A program made the translations under genes and the position numbers. 7,133 bases of DNA. Origin: CAYFVR01 sp046541515 (GTDB lineage: Bacteria; Desulfobacterota; Desulfobacteria; Desulfobacterales; Desulfococcaceae). The notes under the pieces are model-generated. The model saw only the letters and a list, made by a program, of their open reading frames with translations, was not told the origin of the DNA and made no database searches. Shown piece after piece: positions 1 through 7,133 of the stretch (positions are counted from its first letter, which is position 1; each line of letters opens with the position of its first letter). The stretch spans positions 1 to 7,133 of the forward strand of contig JBKHDD010000223.1 in the NCBI GenBank assembly GCA_046541515.1, in the 5' to 3' direction.

Positions 1-1694
1 GGGGCGGCGGTCTGGGTCTGCGTCTGGGCCGGAGCCTGGTAGGCCGCAACGGGCATTCCCTGGGGCGTTTCCACGTCCACCTGGAAGTACTCGTTGTCCA
101 CGAAAACGTTGAAGGTCCGGTAGGCGTCGGTCTTTTCCGGCGTCTCGGGCTTGCGCTCCACCAGCAGTCCGGCCTTGGCCTTCTTGACCAGCTCCTCTTC
201 CTTCTTCACGTCCTCCATGGTTCGCGGCAGGACGTCCGCCGGGGGGGCCTCCTTGCCGTATTTCCACTTGAGGAACTTCTTCCCGGTGGTCGGATACAGG
301 GCGTAGAGGATCACGTCGTCGATGTCGGCGGCCAGGTCGCCGATTTCTTCCTTGGCCTTTTCCAGCTCGGGCTCCAGCACCTCGGCCGGGCGCACGGAAA
401 TGGGCTCCTCGCCCCGGGGATAGCCCTTGAGGGCCTTCTTCTGCACTTCGGAATCGATGGGAACCGCAGTTTTTCCGTAGAGGCCGTAGCAAAGGTCCTT
501 CACCTGGGCGGTGATCATCTTGTAGCGCTCGTTCTCGTCGTCGAAGAGCACGTTGTTGACGGTCTGGATGCCCACGATCTGGCTGGTGGGGGTGACCAGG
601 GGAATTTGGCCCAGCTCCTTGCGGACCCGGGGCAGTTCGTGGAACACGTCGTCGAGCCGGTCCAGGGCGTCCATTTCCCGAAGCTGGTTGGCCAGGTTGG
701 AGAGCATGCCGCCCGGGGTCTGGTGCAGCAACACGTTGATGTCGATGATGGACATCTTGGACTCGTTGAGGAGATGCCGGTACTTGGGCATGACCTCCTT
801 TTCGAGGACGTTGTTGATTTTGGCCAGATGTTCGATGTCGAAACCGGTGTCGCGGTTGGTGCCCAGCAGGGTCATGACCAGCGGCTCCAGCGCGGCGTGG
901 GAGGTGCGGTAGGCGTAGGGCGACATGCAGGTGTCGATGATGTCCACGCCGGCCTCCACGGCCTTGAAATGGGTCATGGGCGACATGCCGGAGGTGAAGT
1001 GGCTGTGCAGATGGATGGGCAGCTTCACCGCCGCCTTCAACGCCTTGACCAGCTCGTAGGCGTCGTAGGGGGCCAGCAGGCCGGCCATGTCCTTCACGCA
1101 GACGCTGTCCGCGCCCATGTCTTCCAAGGCCTTGGCCTTGTTCACGAAATAGTCGAGATTGTAGACCTCGCCGCCCATGCGGGGCTCGGTCATGGTGTAG
1201 CAGATGCAGCCCTGGAAATGCTTTCCGGCGTCCTTGATGGCCTTGAAGACCGTCTCGAAGTTCCGATAGTCGTTCAGGGCGTCGAAGGTGCGGAAGACGT
1301 CCATGCCGTTTTCGGCGGCCCGCTCCACGAAGGCCTTGGCCAGGTCGTCGGCGTAGTTGCGGTATCCCACCAGGTTCTGGCCCCGCAACAGCATGGAGAA
1401 GGGGGTCTTTTTGATGTACCGCTTCAGGGTCCGCAGCCGCTCCCAGGGATCTTCGTTCAGGAACCGGTGCATGGTGTCGAAGGTAGCGCCGCCCCAGACC
1501 TCCAGGGCCCAAAACCCGACCTCGTCCATCATTTCGGCGACCGGGATCATGTCTTCGGTGCGGCCCCGGGTGGCGAACAGGGACTGATGGCCGTCCCGAA
1601 GGCTCAGGTCCTGCACTTTCACCGGGTTTTCGGCCTTGGGACGGTCCTTGCCGTAATTCATTTCGGTCATTTTGACTGCGGTGTGGTCGGTCAT
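1..1694 (-). CDS. oadA: Pyruvate/oxaloacetate carboxyltransferase (OadA/PycB/transcarboxylase 5S type), 3' end beyond window
   Basis: This is the carboxyltransferase that moves CO2 between oxaloacetate/pyruvate and a biotin carrier. It has 564 visible residues and is open at the left edge. Residues about 25-300 form the HMGL-like TIM barrel, with signatures LSLRDGHQS (31-38), EVWGGATFD (65-73) and LLRGQNLVGYRNYADD (102-117). Expected metal ligands are D34, K201 (the carboxylated Lys of VKDMAGLL), H230 and H232 (HLHSHFTSG); T264 in RTSH fits the proton-shuttling Thr of pyruvate carboxylase. The conserved PYC/OADA domain follows (about 305-490). Residues 527-541 (FNVFVDNEYFQVDVE) look like the opening strands of a biotinyl domain, followed by an Ala/Pro/Gln/Thr linker where the window stops. 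The biotin Lys (EAMKM) is expected outside. The start is ATG 1694, with AGGAGG at 1713-1708 continuing as GGGA closer to the start; M9 (1670) is a weaker alternative. No biotin carboxylase domain precedes it, so it is not full-length pyruvate carboxylase. Whether it serves a transcarboxylase, oxaloacetate decarboxylase or two-subunit pyruvate carboxylase is inferred from neighbours. Confidence 0.93.
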   Translation of the reverse strand, partial: MTDHTAVKMTEMNYGKDRPKAENPVKVQDLSLRDGHQSLFATRGRTEDMIPVAEMMDEVGFWALEVWGGATFDTMHRFLNEDPWERLRTLKRYIKKTPFSMLLRGQNLVGYRNYADDLAKAFVERAAENGMDVFRTFDALNDYRNFETVFKAIKDAGKHFQGCICYTMTEPRMGGEVYNLDYFVNKAKALEDMGADSVCVKDMAGLLAPYDAYELVKALKAAVKLPIHLHSHFTSGMSPMTHFKAVEAGVDIIDTCMSPYAYRTSHAALEPLVMTLLGTNRDTGFDIEHLAKINNVLEKEVMPKYRHLLNESKMSIIDINVLLHQTPGGMLSNLANQLREMDALDRLDDVFHELPRVRKELGQIPLVTPTSQIVGIQTVNNVLFDDENERYKMITAQVKDLCYGLYGKTAVPIDSEVQKKALKGYPRGEEPISVRPAEVLEPELEKAKEEIGDLAADIDDVILYALYPTTGKKFLKWKYGKEAPPADVLPRTMEDVKKEEELVKKAKAGLLVERKPETPEKTDAYRTFNVFVDNEYFQVDVETPQGMPVAAYQAPAQTQTQTAA

Positions 1695-1713
1695 GATCGG
1701 AATCTCCCCTCCT
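1695..1713 (-). promoter_or_regulatory. Ribosome binding site of oadA
   Basis: On the minus strand AGGAGG lies at 1713-1708 and runs on as GGGA to 1704, with about 9-13 nt to ATG 1694, depending on which part pairs with 16S rRNA. It is the strongest Shine-Dalgarno match in the window. It favours 1694 over the in-frame Met codons at 1670 and 1661, which have no comparable site in front of them. Confidence 0.7.
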
Positions 1714-1776
1714 GTCGGAAAATGGGTGAATCGGTTTTATTTTTTGAGGGCCCCGCCATTCCGGGGACGTCGGGAC

Positions 1777-1804
1777 CGCGAGCGCCAATCGTTGGCGCGG
1801 CGCG
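1777..1804. repeat. Inverted repeat (stem-loop) between the small gene and oadA
   Basis: GCGCCAA at 1782-1788 and TTGGCGC at 1792-1798 are perfect complements around a three-base TCG loop. Outside them CGCG (1777-1780) can pair with CGCG (1801-1804) across a small 1x2 internal loop, giving about 11 bp. It sits inside the 149-nt gap, about 80 nt upstream of the oadA start. On the minus strand no T-run follows, so it is not a standard intrinsic terminator. Below it come a weaker hairpin (1751-1755 with 1762-1766) and an A-rich stretch (1737-1746) that precedes the oadA ribosome binding site and may keep that site unstructured. A role in RNA processing or in setting the oadA level is inference. 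Confidence 0.55.
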
Positions 1805-1843
1805 CGAAAACGTCCTCGGCCGGACATCCGGGCGCGGCCGGAA

Positions 1844-2068
1844 TCAGCGGCGTCCGCCGTGAAAGGCCTTGAGCAACATCATGGCGCGGGTCTGCATGAT
1901 TTCCTGGCGACCGCTGACGCCCCACAGCGGGGGCGGCGGCGGCGGCGCGGGCGCCTCGGCGGCCTGGGCCTGGGCCATGGCCGCCTGTTCGGCCTGGAGA
2001 TAGGCGGTCACCGCCGCGACGGCGGCGGCGCGCATTCGTTTTCTGCGATCCTTGTCGGACTTCTCCAT
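1844..2068 (-). CDS. Small Ala/Pro-rich protein, possible MmdE/OadG-like association subunit of the carboxyltransferase complex
   Basis: This 74-residue protein of unproven function lies between the two carboxyltransferase genes, 39 nt after the mmdA stop. Residues 1-13 are strongly charged (KDRRKRMR). Residues 14-38 form an Ala/Gln-rich likely helix, 39-47 an Ala/Pro linker with six prolines in a row, and 49-69 a conserved-looking tail beginning WGVSGRQEIMQTR. The plan of helix, Ala/Pro linker and short amphipathic tail recalls OadG/MmdD and the tiny MmdE subunit of Na+-pumping decarboxylases, whose C-terminal tail binds the carboxyltransferase. Here the helix is too short and too Gln-rich to span a membrane, so a soluble linking or assembly peptide is my inference. 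A good ribosome site (GGAAGGGAG, minus strand, ending at 2077, 8 nt before the ATG) and its operon position support a real gene. I do not recognise a named family with certainty. Confidence 0.72.
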   Translation of the reverse strand: MEKSDKDRRKRMRAAAVAAVTAYLQAEQAAMAQAQAAEAPAPPPPPPLWGVSGRQEIMQTRAMMLLKAFHGGRR

Positions 2069-2107
2069 GGAAATGACTCCCTTCCTCGGGTTTCGATGCG
2101 GCGGCGA

Positions 2108-3661
2108 TTACAGCGGGATGTTGCCGTGCTTCTTGGGCGGCCGCTGTTCCCGCTTGGTGCACAGGACCTCGAGGGCGTCGATGAGCCGGGGGCGCGTTTC
2201 GCTGGGCACGATCACCCCGTCGATGTAGCCCCGGTTGGCGGCCCGGTAGGGGTTGGAGAACATCTCGTCGTACTCCGCGATCTTCTCCCGGCGCTTGGCG
2301 GCCTTGTCCTCGGCGGCGTCGATTTCCCTGCGGTGGATGATGTTGGCCGCCCCGGCCGCGCCCATGACCGCGATCTCCGCGGTGGGCCAGGCCAGGGCCA
2401 TGTCCGCGCCTAGATCCCGGGAGCACATGGCCAGGTAGGAGCCGCCGTAGTCCTTGCGGGTCACCAGCAGCAGCTTGGGCACCGTGGCTTCGGAGTAGAC
2501 CCACAGAAGCTTGGCGCCGTGGCGGATGATGCCGCCCCACTCCTGGTCGCTGCCGGGCAAGTAGCCGGGCACGTCGGCGATGGTCAACAGCGGGACGTTG
2601 AAGGCGTCGCAAAAGCGGATGAACCGGCTGGCCTTGTCGGACGCGTTGATGTCCAACGCCCCGCCCATGTAGCTGGGCTGGTTGGCGATGATGCCGACGC
2701 TGCGGCCGTCCAGCCGGGCGAATCCGATCAGGATGTTGGGGGCGTAGTATTCGTGGGGCTCGAAGAAATCGCCGTTGTCCACGATGGAGCGGATCACGTC
2801 CCGCATGTCGTAGGACTTGTTGGGATTGTCCGGGATGATTTCGTCCAGGGCCGGATCGGTCCGGTTCCGATCGTCGCCGGTGGCCACGATCGGCGGGTCT
2901 TCCATGTTGTTGGAGGGGAGAAAGGAGAGCAGGGTCTTGATGCGGCCGATGGCGTCTTCCTCGGACTCGCAGGCGAAGTGGCAGACGCCGCTCTTTTCGC
3001 TGTGGGCCGCGGCGCCGCCGAGATCCTCGAAGCTGATTTCCTCGCCGGTGACCGATTTGATGACCTGGGGTCCGGTGATGAACATGTAGCTGGCGCCCTT
3101 GACCATGAAGATGAAGTCGGTCATGGCCGGGGAGTAGACCGCGCCGCCCGCCGTGGTCCCCAAAATGGCGGAGATCTGCGGAATGACGCCGGAGGCCAGG
3201 GAGTTGCGGTAAAAGATCTGGCCGTAGCCGGACAGGGCGTCCACCGCCTCCTGGATGCGGGCGCCGCCGGAGTCGTTGATGCCCACGCACGGGGCCCCGG
3301 CCTTCAGGGCCATGTCCATCACCTTGCAGATTTTTTTGGCGTGCATTTCGCCCAGACTGCCGGCCCGGGAGGTGAAGTCCTGGGAAAAGGCGAAGACCGG
3401 TCGGCCGTCCACCTTGCCGTAGCCGGTGATGACGCCGTCCGCCGGAATGTCCACCGATTCCATGCCGAAATTGGTGCAACGGTGGGTGACGAACATGTCC
3501 ACCTCCCGAAACGTGCCGGGATCGAACAGCCGGTCCAGCCGCTCCCGCGCGGTCAGCTTCCCCTTTTCGCGGTGCTTGGCCACGGCCTTTTCGCCGCCCA
3601 TCTGGAGAATCTTCGCTTCCCGCTCCTTCAGGTCCTTGATTTTGTCCGCGGTAATGCCCAT
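2108..3661 (-). CDS. mmdA: Acyl-CoA carboxyltransferase beta subunit (methylmalonyl-CoA decarboxylase alpha / propionyl-CoA carboxylase beta / transcarboxylase 12S)
   Basis: This protein transfers carboxyl groups between a biotin carrier and propionyl-CoA, forming or consuming (S)-methylmalonyl-CoA in the cytoplasm. It has 517 residues, normal for the family, with two crotonase-like halves. The N-half shows KLTARERLDRLFDPGTF (35-51), the oxyanion-hole segment SGGARIQE (131-138) and AGGAVYSPA (171-179). The C-half shows LIGFARLDGRSVGIIANQP (311-329), DVPGYLPGSDQEWGGIIRHG (363-382), YGGSYLAMCSRDLGAD (405-420), AWPTAEIAVMGAAGAANII (424-442) and the C-terminal KKHGNIPL. ATG 3661 is chosen because AAGGA lies 7 nt ahead of it and the protein then begins at the usual place; the frame stays open to 3727, adding 22 unconserved residues. 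The neighbouring mutase points to methylmalonyl-CoA as substrate. Partnering with OadA as a transcarboxylase is inferred; a propionyl-CoA carboxylase using a biotin carboxylase encoded elsewhere remains possible. Confidence 0.93.
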   Translation of the reverse strand: MGITADKIKDLKEREAKILQMGGEKAVAKHREKGKLTARERLDRLFDPGTFREVDMFVTHRCTNFGMESVDIPADGVITGYGKVDGRPVFAFSQDFTSRAGSLGEMHAKKICKVMDMALKAGAPCVGINDSGGARIQEAVDALSGYGQIFYRNSLASGVIPQISAILGTTAGGAVYSPAMTDFIFMVKGASYMFITGPQVIKSVTGEEISFEDLGGAAAHSEKSGVCHFACESEEDAIGRIKTLLSFLPSNNMEDPPIVATGDDRNRTDPALDEIIPDNPNKSYDMRDVIRSIVDNGDFFEPHEYYAPNILIGFARLDGRSVGIIANQPSYMGGALDINASDKASRFIRFCDAFNVPLLTIADVPGYLPGSDQEWGGIIRHGAKLLWVYSEATVPKLLLVTRKDYGGSYLAMCSRDLGADMALAWPTAEIAVMGAAGAANIIHRREIDAAEDKAAKRREKIAEYDEMFSNPYRAANRGYIDGVIVPSETRPRLIDALEVLCTKREQRPPKKHGNIPL

Positions 3662-3673
3662 TGACGCATCCTT
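3662..3673 (-). promoter_or_regulatory. Ribosome binding site deciding the mmdA start
   Basis: On the minus strand AAGGA (3673-3669) is followed by 7 nt and ATG 3661, within a purine-rich run that begins near 3680. The upstream in-frame ATG codons at 3727 and 3697 have no comparable site, so translation from 3661 is preferred. Confidence 0.65.
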
Positions 3674-3735
3674 TCCTTCCTGCCAGTTTGTTTCCATCCG
3701 CTCGTCGCGCCCCACGGATCGAGACAAAACGATAG

Positions 3736-3754
3736 GGCGAGGGGCGACCCCGCC
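3736..3754. repeat. Small bulged inverted repeat between meaB and mmdA
   Basis: GGGG (3741-3744) and CCCC (3748-3751) pair around a CGA loop, and GGC (3736-3738) pairs with GCC (3752-3754) across a two-base bulge. On the minus strand the hairpin lies about 30 nt past the meaB stop, and a TTTT follows about 6 nt later (3729-3726). It could act as a weak terminator or pause site, but the stem is short and the T-run is brief and displaced. The 120-nt gap otherwise shows no convincing promoter. Confidence 0.35.
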
Positions 3755-3781
3755 AGGTTTCCATCTCGCCGGAATCTCGGA

Positions 3782-4783
3782 TTATCCGGGTTCCCGGCCC
3801 GTTCCACAGGTCTCCAGAAATTCCAGCAGCGCATCCGCCGCCACCGTGGGAGAGGTCCGGCCCAGGGCCACGTCCTCCCGCAGCCGGGGCAACCGTTCCC
3901 GAACGTCCGGACTCCGGTAGAACCAGTGTTCCAGCCCTTCCTTGACCAGGTACATCATCCATTCCAGCGCCTGGTCTCGCCGTCGGTCGGCCAGTTCCCC
4001 GCTGGCAGTCATCTTCCGGCGATGGTCCAGCACCGTTTCCCAGACCCGGTCCACGCCGGTCATCTCCAGCGCGCTGCACGTCAGCACCGGCGGCGACCAG
4101 GTGGGCGTGCTGGGGGTCAGCAGATGGAGGGCCGCCTCGTACTCGCGCCGGGCCATCTCCGCCCGCTGCGCGTTGTCGCCGTCCGCCTTGTTGACCGCCA
4201 GCGCGTCGGCCACTTCCAGCACGCCCTTTTTGATCCCCTGGAGCTGGTCTCCGGCGCCCGCGATCATGAGCACCAGGAAGAAATCGACCATGGAGGCCAC
4301 GGTGGTCTCCGACTGGCCGACGCCCACGGTTTCCACGATGATTACGTCGTAGCCGGCGGCCTCGCAGATCAGCATGCTCTCTCGGGTCTTCCGGGCCACG
4401 CCGCCCAGGGTGCCGCCGGAGGGCGACGGGCGGATGAAGGCCCGGTCGTTGATCGACAGCTTTTCCATGCGGGTTTTGTCCGCCAGGATGCTGCCGCCGC
4501 TTCGGGTGCTGCTGGGGTCCACCGCCAGCACCGCCACCCGCTTGCCCTGTTCCGTGAGAAACAGGCCCAGGCTTTCGATGAAGGTGCTCTTGCCGGCCCC
4601 GGGAACCCCGGTGATCCCCAGCCGGACCGCCTTGCCGGTCCGATCCAGCAGCCGGTCCACCACCTGTCGGCCCAGCTTCTGGTGTTCCTGGAGGCCGCTT
4701 TCGATCAGGGTGATGGTCCGGGACAGGACCAGCCGATTGCCCTCGGCCACGCCGGCCACGTAGTAGTCGATGTCCTTGGTCAT
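3782..4783 (-). CDS. meaB: MeaB/ArgK-family GTPase, methylmalonyl-CoA mutase chaperone
   Basis: This G3E/SIMIBI-class GTPase binds methylmalonyl-CoA mutase, gates adenosylcobalamin loading and helps replace damaged cofactor (the family role of bacterial MeaB and human MMAA). It has 333 residues, the usual size. The Walker A motif is GVPGAGKST (59-67). DPSSTRSGGSILADKTRM (89-106) and the switch region ETVGVGQSE (151-159) are characteristic of MeaB, and NKAD (198-201) is the guanine-specificity motif. The C-terminal about 70 residues are helical and fit the dimerisation arm. The start at 4783 aligns with the usual N-terminus. Its AAGGAG (4792-4787) is only 3 nt from the ATG, which is tight and may lower translation. 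The gene follows the mutase in the same direction, a classic pairing. Older annotation as an arginine/ornithine transport kinase (ArgK) should be disregarded. Confidence 0.95.
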   Translation of the reverse strand: MTKDIDYYVAGVAEGNRLVLSRTITLIESGLQEHQKLGRQVVDRLLDRTGKAVRLGITGVPGAGKSTFIESLGLFLTEQGKRVAVLAVDPSSTRSGGSILADKTRMEKLSINDRAFIRPSPSGGTLGGVARKTRESMLICEAAGYDVIIVETVGVGQSETTVASMVDFFLVLMIAGAGDQLQGIKKGVLEVADALAVNKADGDNAQRAEMARREYEAALHLLTPSTPTWSPPVLTCSALEMTGVDRVWETVLDHRRKMTASGELADRRRDQALEWMMYLVKEGLEHWFYRSPDVRERLPRLREDVALGRTSPTVAADALLEFLETCGTGREPG

Positions 4784-4810
4784 GGTCTCCTTCGCGTCGG
4801 TTCGGGTGCG

Positions 4811-4860
4811 CCGGTCCCGGGGGTCCGATCGGTTGCCCCGATCCGGCGGCCCCGGACCGG
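4811..4860. repeat. Long imperfect hairpin upstream of meaB
   Basis: CCGGTCC (4811-4817) and GGGG (4819-4822) pair with CCCC (4850-4853) and GGACCGG (4854-4860), leaving one bulged C at 4818. Inside, GATCGG (4827-4832) pairs with CCGATC (4838-4843) around a five-base loop, so the arms can form a nearly continuous 50-nt structure. It ends 27 nt before the meaB start codon on the minus strand. No T-run follows it in the direction of transcription. It may impede ribosomes or nucleases, or separate mutase from meaB expression; that role is inference. Confidence 0.55.
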
Positions 4861-4865
4861 CCGGA

Positions 4866-4878
4866 CGAACGCCGTTCG
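4866..4878. repeat. Short perfect hairpin in the mutase-meaB gap
   Basis: CGAAC (4866-4870) and GTTCG (4874-4878) are perfect complements around a three-base GCC loop. It lies between the two larger inverted repeats of the same gap. Alone it would be unremarkable; with its neighbours it makes the gap almost wholly self-complementary. Confidence 0.4.
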
Positions 4879-4885
4879 CGCGAAA

Positions 4886-4910
4886 CCGGCCGACCGCGAG
4901 GGTCGGCCGG
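4886..4910. repeat. Perfect 10-bp inverted repeat just after the mutase stop
   Basis: CCGGCCGACC (4886-4895) and GGTCGGCCGG (4901-4910) are perfect complements around a GCGAG loop. On the minus strand the hairpin starts 27 nt after the mutase stop codon and is followed only by TTT and then GC-rich sequence. The stem would suit an intrinsic terminator, but the U-tract is too short. A 3'-end-protecting or partial-termination hairpin is the likeliest reading, which would make mutase mRNA more abundant than the downstream genes. Confidence 0.6.
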
Positions 4911-4937
4911 GCCTCTTTCTTGGCCGGATCGGCCCGC

Positions 4938-7076
<2,139 letters not shown>

Positions 7077-7133
7077 AAGGCGCTCCTTCGCGGTGTTGTC
7101 GTTGGCGGTTGGGAACCGTTCGCCGGTCCCCGC
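7077..7133 (-). promoter_or_regulatory. Partial leader of the mutase gene with its ribosome binding site
   Basis: Only 57 nt upstream of the mutase start are present. They contain AAGGAG (7088-7083) with a 6-nt spacer to ATG 7076, and a small hairpin, CGGTT (7106-7110) with AACCG (7114-7118) around GGG. I see no -10/-35 pair. The operon promoter, or a further upstream gene, probably lies beyond the right edge. Confidence 0.5.

Noticed and set aside
1817..1840. Possible intrinsic terminator after the small gene (CGGCCG arms, then a TTTT on the minus strand)
   Set aside because: The arms are self-complementary 6-mers around a 12-base loop, and the four T residues are displaced from the stem. 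Chance pairing is likely at this GC content.
606..1862. Long plus-strand open frame (418 codons) opposite oadA
   Set aside because: Its product is a low-complexity run of Gly, Val, His and Asp with no recognisable domain. It is the expected antisense shadow of a GC-rich coding strand, while the minus-strand frame encodes an unmistakable carboxyltransferase.
2519..3664. Long plus-strand open frame (381 codons) opposite mmdA
   Set aside because: Same antisense-shadow composition. The opposite strand encodes the complete carboxyltransferase motifs.
3628..3834. 68-codon minus-strand frame in the meaB-mmdA gap
   Set aside because: It overlaps the end of meaB and the start of mmdA in another frame, lacks a good ribosome site, and resembles nothing I know.
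1737..4079. 780-codon minus-strand frame spanning three genes
   Set aside because: It is out of frame with meaB, mmdA and the small gene, crosses their stops and starts, and yields Arg/Gly/Pro-rich sequence typical of a shifted frame in high-GC DNA.

Overview
The window is a stretch of high-GC bacterial DNA in which every convincing gene lies on the minus strand. It reads as one operon, transcribed from the right edge to the left. The order is: a cobalamin-dependent methylmalonyl-CoA mutase (7076-4938), its GTPase chaperone MeaB (4783-3782), a biotin-dependent acyl-CoA carboxyltransferase of the MmdA/PccB/12S type (3661-2108), a 74-residue Ala/Pro-rich protein (2068-1844), and a pyruvate/oxaloacetate carboxyltransferase of the OadA/PycB/5S type (1694 to the left edge). 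The last gene is cut in the linker just before its expected biotin-attachment domain.

Together the genes describe the methylmalonyl-CoA branch of propionate metabolism. The mutase interconverts succinyl-CoA and (R)-methylmalonyl-CoA, and MeaB protects and reloads its B12 cofactor. The two carboxyltransferases look like the two halves of a methylmalonyl-CoA:pyruvate transcarboxylase: MmdA handles methylmalonyl-CoA/propionyl-CoA, OadA handles oxaloacetate/pyruvate, and a biotin on the OadA C-terminus would carry CO2 between them. No biotin carboxylase, no membrane decarboxylase beta subunit and no methylmalonyl-CoA epimerase is encoded in the window. The transcarboxylase reading is therefore an inference that flanking DNA could change.

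The gene set, the GC-rich codon use and the protein flavour fit an anaerobe that makes or oxidises propionate, most likely a Desulfobacterota (former Deltaproteobacteria) sulfate reducer or syntroph. This is a judgement from memory of such operons, not a database match.

The gaps are 154 nt (mutase to meaB), 120 nt (meaB to mmdA, using the 3661 start), 39 nt (mmdA to the small gene) and 149 nt (small gene to oadA). Three of them carry clear inverted repeats; the mutase-meaB gap is almost filled by three in a row. None has the U-tract of a good intrinsic terminator, so they look more like RNA-processing, stabilising or attenuating structures inside a polycistronic message. Upstream of the mutase only 57 nt are present, with no recognisable promoter.

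The least explained element is the 74-residue protein. Its Ala/Pro linker and WGVSGRQ-type tail recall the C-terminal association segment of OadG/MmdD/MmdE subunits, but it has no membrane anchor.
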